Positions 38,501 through 49,800 of a stretch of 64,000 nt of DNA are shown here, piece by piece. The notes under the pieces were generated by a model. The model saw nothing but the letters and a program-made list of their open reading frames with translations. It did no database searches and was not told where the DNA came from. Source of the stretch: Ephydatia muelleri. Its lineage: Eukaryota > Porifera > Demospongiae > Spongillida > Spongillidae. The stretch spans positions 8,513,635-8,577,634 of the forward strand of contig JABACO010000007.1 in assembly GCA_013339895.1 (NCBI GenBank), given 5' to 3'. The position numbers were made by a program, and so were the translations under genes. Position 1 is the stretch's first letter. Each line of letters begins with the position of its first letter.

Positions 38501-39009
38501 AAGCAGGTGGGGGGGGGGGGGGGGGTACACAAGAAGCACAAATTGGGTATGCGATTGATGCATAACACTTGGCAACGGCCTGTTCCAGGTCCTGGGCAGG
38601 AGTGGTGGTCGAGATGGTAGCAGTCGGGTTGGTGTTGGGTAGACACAGGTACAGCAGCCCAGATCAGCGTAGTTTTGTGGTGATCCGGGGGTGAGGGAGG
38701 GGGGGGGGGGATCTGAGTTCATGGGGGGAGTGCAGTTCATAGTGTGGGAGAGAGGGTTGAGATCATGTGGTTTGGGAAGGTTCAGTTCATGTGATGGGGG
38801 AGGGTTGAGTTCATGTGGGGGGGAGGGGCAGGTACATGTACACTTTACACACAGTTGGCCGACAACAGCAGTGCAGACAAATGGGCAATGCACACAAGTG
38901 GCCAACAACGGCTATACACATATAGGTGGCCAACAATGGTCAGGGAGGGGGTGCCAACAACGGCGAGGAGAACATACAGACACATGCACACGGCATCCAG
39001 GTAGCGGGG

Positions 39010-42000
39010 CTACTGTCGTGGGGCATCTGGGGTGGCCTCGGGTGGGTGTGGTGCCTCCACTGCCGGGCCGCCAGTGGTCACAGTGGGTTGCGGGTCGGGT
39101 GCAGTTGGTGTTCCCCTATGGTGGCTTTTACATATGGCTTGGTACCATATGTTCTGTGACCCGGCGATGGCCGACACCACACAGAGGCGGCGCATCAGAG
39201 CCGCGTAGCGATGGCCGATGCGGAGGGCTGACAGCACCCGGTCGTTTTCGGGGGTACCAACTCCCCAGGCTGCCAACAATGAATGGGTAGATGTGGACGT
39301 GCTGGTGTTGCTGGAGGAGGTGCTGCTTCAGGGGCTCATACTTCGCTAATTTGGCCTTGGCCGCATCTTCCAGGGCATTTGGGGAGCTTTCGAAGGGACA
39401 GGATACCTCCACGATGGTGATGGTGGAGCCGTCTGGAGAGGTGATGGTGAGGTCCGGTCGGTTGTTTCCCATTGTCCCCGGTATAGCCTGTTCTTTCATC
39501 TTGGTCCCCATGTAATCAGGGACCGCCCTCACTATTCTCTCCAGTATGGAATTGTGCCTGTCCCTCACCATGCCCAGGTTGTAGTGGCAGTGGTTTAAAA
39601 TGTGTGCCAGTGTCTCTTCAGCTCTCCCGCAAATCCGGCATTGGGTGGTGGTGACGGGTCGATGGGATCGTGCTTGCACGGTGCGGACTGGGAGGAGGTT
39701 CAGGCGTGCCCTGTGGATGAACCTATACTGGGGGAAGGAGAGGAAGGCCCCAGTATAGGTGAAGAAGGTGGAGTCAGGGTGGAGGGAGACAGAATGGAAT
39801 GCTCTCCCTTGGTCAGTAGACCTCTTGATGGTCCCCAGGTGGCGGTCCTGCAACCCCTTCTTGAGCACATGGAACAGAAGCTTCCTCTTGTCCCAGGTCA
39901 GCTCGTGTTGCCTGGTGGAAATAGTGGCCGAGTCTTGCGTGAGGCGGATGGTAGCACCGGTGAGAATCAGGCTGTTTCTGACCGAGCTCCACAGGGTCTG
40001 GAAGTCGCCTGCTCTCCCCTCGCCGGGACCTGGTGAGGTGTTGAGGAAGAGGTACAGTCCCTGGTGGGTGGTGTGATCCAGGTACCGGGCTCTCTTCGCC
40101 ACAGTCTCTGTGAGCTGGTCCAGCGCTACACTTCTGATCCGCCTGTCCCTCGTGTCCGCAAGGTACTTAAATGCTTGTGCGGCCCGTGCAACGTGGGATT
40201 CATCCTCTGCACTTGGGATACCCAGTCCACCCAGGGCCTGTGAGAGGTAGAAGTACTTGGTGCAGGTCCTGGATGGAAGGTGTAGTCCGCGTTTGATGTT
40301 GGTGCGGAGGGCGGTGTCCAGTTTTTTGCACCAGATGGCCCCAGGGAACACCACCTTCATGGCAAAGCATAGCCGAGGGAATAGAAATCGGCGGAAGGCG
40401 TCCAGCTTTTGCCATTCGGCCAACTCCGAGGAGAATACGATCCCGGTGTCCCGGATGAGGTTGTCCCTCAGCTCATTCAGGACGTTGGTTGGCGTCCGGT
40501 AGGCACCTGTTGGGCATCCCAGGTATTTGTATCTCTCCTGCCATGAGAGGGCTGGGATGGGGTCTGTCCCTAGGTGCGGGTTGTAGAGGTGGTCGACGTA
40601 TAGCCGTGACGTGTGGTTGATCAGGCACAAGGAGCCGCATTTGTTGGCATTGAAGGCTAAGCCAGCCCAGTCTGCGAATTCCTTGCACCTGTCCAGAATC
40701 CCTTGCATGTCTGTCCTTGATGTTGCTAGGACGCACACGTCATCGGCATAGGCTAAGGCGTTGATGGTATAGCCAGCGATGGTGTAGCCTGCTGAGCTGG
40801 TTGACAGGTGCCTTAGTAGTCCCTCGTGAGCGATGTTGAACAGGATAGGGCTCAGGGGGCATCGTTGCTTCACTCCACGATTCTGGGGTATTGCAGGTGT
40901 GTATGACTCCCGTTCCGTGCGTACAGCGATCGTGGAGTGGGAGTAGATGTCTCTGACAACATCCAACACCGTCCCCGAGAGGCCCAGCCGTTTCATCAGT
41001 GAGAGCAGGAGCTGGTGTGGGACCGATCCAAAGGCATCACGCAGGTCCAGCCAGGTGAGAATTACATCTTTCTTACGGCGCCTGGAGTCCGTCATCACTG
41101 ATCGGAGCAGGAAGTTGTGTTCCGCGCACCCATCGTAGGCCAGGAACCCCTTCTGAGCATCCAAGAAGGCCGAGGTCACGCTGGCCCACGAGGCGATTCT
41201 CCGTGCAATGATGGCCGAGTATAGCTTATAGATGGTAAGTTGCAAGCTTATCGGCCTCCAGTTGCGGACGGATGTGACGTCGCCCCCCTTGTGGATGAGT
41301 GTGACTGTTGAATGCTTCCAGGGGCGGGGGACCCTGGAGTTGACCCTGCAGGTGTTGTAGATGGTAGACAGGATCAACCCCAGGGGGTCCACCCATCTCC
41401 AGTTGGAGTATGAGATACCATCCGCCCCTGGAGCCGTTCGCTTGGTTCTCTTGAACTGGGTGACCACCTCCTCTGGGGTGACTGGGGATTGGAGGACATC
41501 ACCCTCATCAGTTGCCCCAGGCACTCCAGTGTCGCCTGGGCGTCTGTCCGGGAACAGCCAGGCGGGAGGTGGGCCCAGTGGCTGGGGTGCAGTGAACGTG
41601 GCCGTGAAGTGGGCAACCAGTTCTGGTTCTGTGATGGCGCAGTAGACTCTGGGGGTATTGTCCAGGAGTTGACGCATGCAGATGCCAGGGTTGGCCCTGT
41701 ATAGCTTCTGCAGGCGCCTCGCCTTTGCCGCTCGTCGTGCTCGACCAGAGGCCCTGTTGTTTGTTGGGCCCTGTTCCTCTGATGGTTGGGATGGGTCTTC
41801 GTGGGGTTCTGCTGCCGGGGTTGGGGAACGTGCCCCCTGTGCCTCCTGTTCTCTTCTCCTTCTGCGACGTGCCCACTGTGACGTTGGGTTGGGAGGGCGT
41901 CGTCGTTGGGCTGTCACAACTTCTTTGATGGCTGTGGACCAGCGCAGTAGGACCTCCTCGAATGCCACCCACTCAAAGTCGCCGAAGTGCCTCCCTGTAA

Positions 42001-44090
42001 ATGGTGTGAGCTCCTGGTAAAATGGGTGACGGAGGGTTTCATCCATCCTGTCAGGGTCGATGGAGATCCTGGTTAGCGTGCCCGGGGCCCTGATAGGAGG
42101 TGGGGATGGTCCCAGTGAGGGTGGTGGCGTTAGGTGGGCGGCAGGCGGTGTCGTGGGTGGTGGCTGACTTGTTATCACGCCCACCCCCGGGCTACGGTGC
42201 TGCCTCTCGGAGACCCTAGCCGGGGGTGGGGTGTTTTGAGGCGAGGGCGGTGATGCGAGAAGTGGGAAGGTATCTAGAGCAGGAGTGTGTATGAGTGCTG
42301 TGGGTTGGGAATGGGTGTTTGTCAGAGGGGTAGGGGTCTGGGCCGTGGGTATGAAGTCCAACAGGTCTTGTTCCCATCGCGTGGTTGGCACGCCGGAGCC
42401 TCAGGATTGTTGCTTCCTGGAGCGGTGCCGGCGGCGGTGATGGTAATGGGGTCCCCTCTCCCTGAGTGGCTGGGGGAGTGGCTAGCGTAGGCGGCTGCTG
42501 AGTCAGCATTGGTTGGATGTCTCCTTCCCTCTCCAGGCCACCGTACTCCCTGTCGGTGTCCCTGGCCATGGGGGTAGGGGCATCTGGTGGCGTAGCCTCG
42601 GGGTGAGTGTCTGTTGGGGTTGCAGAGATCAGTGTGGTACGCCCAGCTCTCATGGCCCTTTGGCTGGCAGGCCTCGCTCTGGTTGTCTGGGAACTGGGAG
42701 GGCTCTGTATGGGAGAGCGGCGGGAGCTGGCGGCAGTGGGTGCAGGTTGCTCTGGTTCCACTGGTGGCGGAGAGGGGTGGGGCGTGTCAGAGTCTGGCGA
42801 GGCTGGGGCGGTCGACCGCAGTGCCTGTAGCCACCTGTCCAGACGTTGGAGCCCCAAGGCTGTCTCCTCGGTCAGGGGTGCTGGTGGTGGTGAAGGGGTT
42901 CCCTCCTCGTGGCTGAGTGCTGCTCTCTCCCCAGGACTGCAGTGTTTTGTTGTGGTGGAGGTCGCAGTTGGAGGTGAGGTGGTAGGTGTTGGAGGGCCAG
43001 AAGCCAGTTGTTGCCCAGCGGCTGTCGTGGTTGTCGATGTGGATGGTGATGGGGATGGAGATGTTGGAAGTAGCCCACGCCCCCGTTTGGAGGGTGTCGT
43101 TGTTCGGTCTCGAGGTTCAGGTTCCCATCGAGTAGCTGGGTTGGACCGAAGTGAATTTGTTGGCTGAGTGGTGCTGGATGTTGTTTGGCCCTGAGTGCTG
43201 GCAGGGCTCAGGGTGGGGGAGCGACGGGAACTGGAGGTTTGCTGGACGGGGCGGTAGTTCTCCTTCAGCCAGGTAGGGTAGGCCTTGAAGAACCTGCTTT
43301 TGAAAGCTGCTACCTGGTTTCTGTCCCTAGTGCCAATCGCCTCTGCCAGCTTTGCATTGCTATCAGGCCCTAGTCTCCTTAGCGCCTCTTTGAACCTGCC
43401 GATCTCTCCTTCCCCCCACTTGGATCGTGCTGTCGCTGTTCCCCGCTGCTTTTCCTTTTCGGCTGCCTCCTGTGCGCGTTGCTCACTTGCTTCCCTCATG
43501 TGCTGTTCGCGGATGTGCTGCGCGCATGATCGCGTCGATGGGAAGGTTCGCGGACAGAACGGGCACGCCTTTTCGTCAGACCCGATGACGTCCCTGGGAG
43601 GGACCGCCGCTCCGTGTGCCAGCCTGTAGTGGTTTGCCGTTGCCCGTAGATTTGCGTTCGCGTAGTCGCATAGCGCGCACTGAAAGGTGATGTTCAGATT
43701 CAGGCGCGCGTGCGATACGCCCACGTGACGAACGAGCGAGTGGTGGGTGGTGTATGTCAGTTTACAGGCTGGACACGTGAAGCGGGTCTGGCTGGGGTGG
43801 GTGACGACAAAGTCGATAGGGGATAGGTGGCGTGTTGACGTCGACGTAGAGGGGGCGGCGGCTACCGATGGCGGTTCGTCCAGGGCGTCGCCAGGAGGTT
43901 GCGGGGGCGTTGGCAGTGTGGTCGCAGCATCCGGTAGGGCTTTGCTATCCCTCGTGGCTGTGGGGTCGTCGGCGAGGGCTCCGCTCCTTTCGGGGTGGCG
44001 ACCCGGGCCCGTCCCACTGTTGCCCGCTGGATGAAGCTCTCGAGCCATACCTTCTCTTCCCCTTGAGATCGCTTCATCCAGCGGGTCCAT
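39010..44090 (-). pseudogene. E5 ORF (family A), two frameshifts
   Basis: The start is MDPLDEAISRGREGM. C2H2 fingers are at residues 104-127, 137-159 and 175-198 and a Myb-like domain at about 222-277 (KWGEGEIGRFKEALRRLG), likely for target DNA binding. A Pro/Ser/Thr-rich linker with repeated S-E-R-Q-H-x-SPG-like modules follows, then an RNA-binding-like basic stretch (NNRASGRARRAAKARRLQKL). RT has VTLIHKGGDVTSVRNWRP, LTWLDLRDAFGSVPH and YADD (40739-40750); note GVKQRCPLSP, where other copies have GVKQGCPLSP, a possible damaging change. The knuckle is CRICGRAEETLAHILNHC, and the endonuclease has RPDLTITSP with E in IVEVSCPF (Pro-Asp at 39452-39457). Frameshifts at ~42390 and ~39258. Confidence 0.9.
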
Positions 44091-44308
44091 CGTCAGAGTG
44101 TTGATTGCAGGAGCTTCCGCCCTCGGGACCTCTCGACCAAGACCAAGTAGAGTTTACTCCCACCCTCCCGTAATTAAAACCTAAGGCGTGGCCTAACCTA
44201 ATGTTTACCTAGCCTACCCGCATAATCGCTAACCTACCCGCAAAACCACTAACCTACCCGCGAAAACCGCAACAAAACAAACTTCACCAATTACACTCGT
44301 AAGAACAG

Positions 44309-46319
44309 TTATATCTTTCATAATGGAATTTGTAGGTACATACATACGCAACAAAACCACCAGGGCCATTGTCGGTTGTGTGTGATGTCTCTCCGGATCA
44401 GGAGCGATCTCCCGCCAGTCCGGTTCAGTTCAAGGTCAAAAATAGGATGGCGGGGCCAGCCCACAGAAGTGGGAGCCCATCGCCCCCCGACCCCCCGACC
44501 AGGCCGAGCAGAGGCAGCCGCCCTCAAGCGAGTGCACCGCTGTTCACTTCGCGAGATCAGCCACCCCCACCCGACCTGGCCAAGAAGGTCGAGAAGCAAA
44601 ACCAAGCCCCCAGGACTGTGTCATCCAAGATTTTCCGAATGCATGCCCCAGGGTTGAAACGGTAGGACCGTTGCAGTTGCAGCCTCCCTCTGTCGACCAG
44701 ATGCTCTGCGATGGTGGCCTCGTTCTCCAGGATGTCTGGGGGCAGCATCTTCGGATGGTGGAATATCCGGATAGCCTGATTGTGATGGCGGTGGGCGACG
44801 TCCTTGATGTCGACGGCGAGCCCATCCAGTTGTCGGATGGGAAGTTTGGGACGTGGGAAGGGACGACCAGATTTTGTGTGCCCAGGACAGGAAAGCTTCC
44901 CACTCCGCACCCTGAAGAACACGACCATAGAAGGCGCAGACGTCAGAGTAAAAGGGGGCCCGTAATGAGGCGTTGATATCTTCATTGGTTGGGTCAGCGC
45001 TCGGGGCCGTCGATGGTGAGTAAGCAGCAAGAGGGAGGGATGGGAGAGGTAGTACTGGTGGAGGCGGGGTAGAAGCGGGAATATGCGGGATGTGCGGAAT
45101 TGGGATACACATAGCATGAGAGGAAGGCGAGATAGATACAGGCTGAGATGAAGGTGTTAGAGATGCACACGTAGCAGCAAGTTGGGACGAAGATGTTAGA
45201 GATGCACACGTAGCAGCAAGTTGGGACGAAAGGGGGGGAGACGATGTACAAGTGGCATGGGAGAGAGACAGGGCGGGAACGTGGAGAGGGGAAGAGGGTG
45301 GAGTACATAAAACAAACGGGGGCGAGAGGCGAGAAGTGTGTGCATTGTCAGCTCGAGGAGTGTCAGTGTATACAGTGGTAGATTGAGAAAGGGGAGGAGA
45401 CAGTGTACACGTAGCGTGGGGAGGAGCAGGGTGGCATGGGGACGAGGCGGTATTCAAATTCAAATTCAAATCTACATTTGAACTCACGTGACCGAGTGGA
45501 ATCTGCTGGAGAGGTGGCGCTGGCACAGTGTCTGAGGGCCGGTTATCCGTTAGCCAAGTGGGGTTCTTGAGGAGAAACGCTCTTTTGAACACACCAACTT
45601 GCTTACACGTTCGCGTGCCGATCTCGTTAGCTATGTCCACATTGCTCGATGGTCCCAGTCGTCGGAGCGCCTCCTTAAACTTATCAACTTCCACAGGGTC
45701 CCACAGCTTGCGTTTACCATCGTTGTCCCTACTGGCGGCTGCCCTTTCGCTCGATGCTTCATCCATATGCTTGCCTCTTACGTGCTGTCCTAGAGATTTC
45801 TTTGATGGGAAGCGTAAAGGACAGTACGGGCACGGAGACACACTATTTGCATCATCATCAAACGTGGCCGTTTGGGGAGCGGTACCGATGTGTGTGGACT
45901 TTTGGTGGGCTTTGATGGCCTTTAAGGTGGACGCCAACTTACCGCATACATCGCACGAGAAGGATTCTTCCACCGTGTATCGGCTGTGGGATGTCTTCAG
46001 GTGCCGTCTAAGGGATCAAAAGGGGTGTAGTTTAGAGTGCATACCTCACAGTGGAACTGCGTCTGAGATGGGACACTGATGTTCAGTTTAAGCATCCAGG
46101 CACCGTCGGTGGCGTCCTGCAGTGTCCGCTTGGACCTTTCCTCACCACACCCCTCCTCAGCACTTGACTCTTCAGACGACGACACTTTCTCGACCACCTG
46201 ACAAGACCAAGCAGAAACAACCGTTCCTAACTACCCCTCTAACCTAACCTAACCTAACCTAAGGCACCCCCTCCCCCCTTAAAACAGAAAATGAAACCCA
46301 ATTACACTCGTAAGAACAG
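44309..46319 (-). mobile_element. E4: internally deleted family A relative in U2
   Basis: Only 2,011 bp, but both ends are proper: 5' CTGTTCTTACGAGTGTAAT at 46319 and 3' GATATAA at 44309, followed by the identical 19-nt duplication at the start of E5. The 5' UTR holds four tandem TTAGG (46233-46262). The ORF ends soon after the region preceding RT, so RT and endonuclease are missing and the element must have used proteins supplied in trans, or was deleted after insertion. The 3' UTR lacks the GNRA hairpin but keeps ATGGCCCTGGTGG. Confidence 0.87.
44557..46197 (-). pseudogene. E4 zinc-finger/Myb N-terminal ORF without RT
   Basis: Frames 46197-45997 and 45973-44557 give fingers FHCEVCTLNYTPFD, FSCDVCGKLASTLKAIKAH and CPYCPLRFPSKKSLGQHV, then a Myb-like block (LWDPVEVDKFKEALRRLG, RTCKQVGVFKRAFLLKNP) and a Ser/Pro-rich linker with a tandem SQLAATCASLT duplication (45160-45230). 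The pre-RT segment LQRSYRFNPGACIRKILDD aligns with family A LQKLYRANPGACMRRLLD. After it the frame runs into unrelated sequence and stops. Divergence from E3/E5 suggests a separate lineage (A'). Confidence 0.85.
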
Positions 46320-46379
46320 TTAAATTTTCATGAGGATATTCAGCATATACAACAGAAGCATACACTAAATATCAGCAGG

Positions 46380-46425
46380 GCCATTTTTAATCCCCTCGCA
46401 GGGCAGCCCCTCGACTTTGTCGGAA
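46380..46425 (-). promoter_or_regulatory. E3 3' UTR conserved block with GNRA hairpin
   Basis: GTCGAGGGGCTGCCCT-GCGA-GGGG, with hairpin CCCT-GCGA-GGGG at 46392-46403, ends in ATGGCCCTG. The closing pair differs from E5 and E6 (T-G wobble instead of A-T) while the loop stays GNRA. Confidence 0.7.
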
Positions 46426-46889
46426 GACAAGTTACAGGTAGTACACGCATAGCATACACTAATTATGATGTGCACAGAGTTTCAGTTTATTATTCAGAGG
46501 TCGTGTTCATTTCAGTTGCAAAGACCAGTCCAGGTCCCGGGGCCGTGGGGGTGGTGTAGGGTTCAGTGGAGGCTGTAGTCTATTTCTAGTCAGGTTGGTG
46601 GTCAACCAGATTCAGCGTTGCAGAGGCCAGTCCAGGTCCTGGTGGTGGCCAGATGGTGTTGAGTTCCATGATTGGCAGTGACCCACTTCCGATTAAGGTG
46701 GTAGTCACTAAAAGGGGGGTTCGGAGGGGGGGGGTGTGTGTGCATTGGTTGGGGGGGGGGATGGGTGTGTGTATGTGTGGTATGGGTGAGGGAGGGTTCT
46801 TGTGTGTGTGTGTGTGTGGTAGCAGGGGGAGGTGGTGATGATGGTAGTGTTGGGAGTGAGGCTATGAGTTCTGTATGATGGTTAACCGG

Positions 46890-49800
46890 TCAGTGTGGGG
46901 CAGCCCCTGCCTGCTCTCCAGACGCCACGGCGGGTCGGGGGTCCGGTGGTGCAGTGGGTGCCGCTGGCCTGTGGTGGCTCTTGCAGATGGAGTGATACCA
47001 CATGCTCTGGGATCCGGCGATGGCCGACACTACACAGAGACGGCGCATCAACGCTGCATAGCGATGTCCGATTCGGAGGGAAGTGAGTATCCGATCGTTC
47101 CCCGGGTACCAACTCCCGAGGCTCCCGACAATGAATGGATAGATGTTGACCGTGGTGTAGTGCTGCAGTAACTGTTGCCTCAGGGGTTCGTATTTGGTCA
47201 GCTTGGCCTGGGCTGCATCTTTGAGAGCCGAGGGGCAGCCTTCAAATGGGCATGACACTTCCACTATCGTCACGGTCGAGTCGTCAGGGGAGATGATTGT
47301 CAGGTCCGGCCTATTGTTTCCGTTTGTCCCTGGTATGGGCTGTTCCTTCATCTTGGTCCCCATATAGTCAGGTACAGCCCTTACGATCCGTTCCAAGATG
47401 GCGTTGTGTCGTTCTCTTGCCATCCCCAGGTTTTGATGGCAGTGGTTGAGGATGTGGGCCAGTGTTTCTGGCACCCTTCCACATATCCTGCATAGCGAAC
47501 TGGGTACCGTCTTCCTACAGCGTTCCTGTACCGTCCTGACTGGCAGCAGGTTCAGTCGGGCCCTGTGGATGAAGCGGTACTGGGGGAAGGACAGGAATGC
47601 CCCCGTGTACATGAAAAAGGTGGAGTCCGGGTGGAGCGAAACAGAGTGGAATGCTCTACCCTGATCGGTTGACCTTTTCAGGGTCTCCAGGTGGCGGGTG
47701 TGGATGGCCTCTCGGAGGGCTTGGGACGCGTCATTGCGTTTTTCCCAAGTCAACTTATGCCGTCCCGTGCTGAGGGTGGCAGAGTTCTGAGTTAGAGTGA
47801 TGTTGGCACTCGTCGCCGTGAGGCTGGCCCTTGCTGCAGACCATAGGCTTTGGAGATCTCCTGCTCGGCCTTCTCCCGGGGGTGCTGATGTGGCCAGGAA
47901 GTCTGCTAGATGCTCTGGGTTAGATTGGTCTAGGTACCTCGCCCTCTTGGCCACTGTTGCGGATAGCTGGTCTATAGCTACGTTCCTGATGTGAGGGTCC
48001 CTGGTGTCGGCAAGGAACTTGAAAGCCTGCGTCGACCGCGCCACATGGGCCTCGTCTTCCACGTTAGGTATGCCCATGCCACCCAGTGCCTGCGGAAGGT
48101 AGAAGTACTGTGTGCAGGTCCTGTTAGGTAGGTGGAGGCCATGTTTGACAATGGTGCGGAGTGACGTGTCGAGCTTCCTGCACCACTTGGTTCCTGGGAA
48201 TACCACTTTGAGGACAAAGGTGACACGTGGGAAGAGGAAGCGTCTGAAGGCATCCAGTTTCTGCCACTCAGCCAACTCAGAGGAGAACACTGTGTTGGTG
48301 TCATTTAGCAGTGTGTCTCGGAGTGTTGCAAGGACGTTGGTCGGTGTTCTGAAGGCTCCGGTGGGGCACCCGAGGTATTTATACCTCTCTCCCCATGAGA
48401 GCGGTGGGATGGCTTCAGTGCCGATTAGGGGGGAGAAGCAATGGTCCACATGGATGCGTGGTGCTTGGTTGACCATGCAGAGAGAGCCACATTTTTGGGC
48501 ATTAAACACCAGTCCCGCCCAGTCAGCAAACTCATGGCACATGTTGAGGAGGTCCTGGATCTCTGTTCTGTTTGAGGCCACCACACAGATGTCGTCAGCG
48601 TAGGCCAGGGAGTTTATTGCATACCCTGCTAGTAGGTATCCTGCTGTGTTGGTGGCAAGGTGTTTAAGCAGTCCCTCCAATGCAATGTTAAAGAGAATGG
48701 GACTGAGTGGGCACCCTTGCTTGACCCCGCGGTTCTGCTGATGGCTGGCGTGTAAGTATCCTTCCCAGTGCGTATTGCGACGGTGGATTGGGAGTAGATG
48801 TCTTCCACTATGTGAAGTATTGATCCGCTCAGGCCCAGGCATTTCATGGTGGAGAGGAGGAGTTCATGGGGTACTGACCCAAAGGCATCTCTGAGGTCCA
48901 ACCATGTTAGTAGTAGATCGCGTTTGCTCCGCCTAGCATCCGTCATCATGGATCTCAGGATGAAGTTATGCTCGGCACAGCCATCGAAGGCCAAAAAGCC
49001 TTTCTGTGCCGAGGAGAATGCCTGTGTTGCGATAGCCCAGGAGGCAATCCTCCTGGCGATGAGAGCTGAGTACAGTTTATAGATGGTCACCTGGAGACTG
49101 ATCGGTCTCCAGTTACGGATGGTGGCTGTGTCACCCCCTTTGTGGATGAGGGTGACTGTTGAGTGCTTCCATGGGCGGGGGACCCTGGAGTTGACCCTGC
49201 AGATGTTGTAGATGGTTGATAGAGTCAACCCCTGAGGGTCCACCCATCTCCAGCTCGCATATGTGATACCGTCTATTCCCGGGGCGGTCCTCTTGGTCCT
49301 CTTGAATTGGGTAACCACTTCTTCAGGGGTGACAGGAGATTGGAGGATATCACCCTCATCAGGTGTCCCTGGCAGGCCGGTTTCACCTGGATGCCGATCT
49401 GGGAACAGCCAGACAGGAGGAGGACCCAGTGGAAGCGGTGTGGAAAGTGCAGCGGAGAAGTGGGCTACCAGTTCCGGCTCTGCTATGGCGCAGTACACCG
49501 GAGGGGTGTCGCCTTCCAGCAAGCGTCGCATGCAAACCCCCGGGTTGGCTCGGTACAGCTTCTGCAAGTGCCTTGCCTTTGCTGCCCTTCGAGCTCGACC
49601 TGAGGCCCTGTTGTTAGTTGTAGTTGGTGTCTGGGCCTGTTCATCCGCTGGGTCAGTTGGTAGGTCCTGTGCAGGGTATGGGGGACGATCCTCTTGCTCC
49701 TCTTGTCCACGTCTTCTTCTACGTTGTGCCCACTGAGACGTGCGGTTGGGAGGGCGGCGGCGTGGGGCTGTCACAACTTCCTTGATGGCCTTGGTCCAGC

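Larger units (their letters stand above)
38391..44308 (-). mobile_element. E5: nearly intact family A non-LTR element in U2
   Basis: It is 5,918 bp with both junctions clean. The 5' end (44308) starts with CTGTTCTTACGAGTGTAAT and the 3' end (AATTTAA at 38391) is followed by the same 19 nt belonging to the U2 3' part, making a perfect target duplication. The 5' UTR has repeated GCGGGTAGGTTAG-type units (44195-44270). Two single-base frameshifts (near 42390 and 39258) separate it from an intact ORF of about 1,690 codons. It lies nearest the U2 3' part, consistent with being the oldest of the stack E3-E4-E5. Confidence 0.92.
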
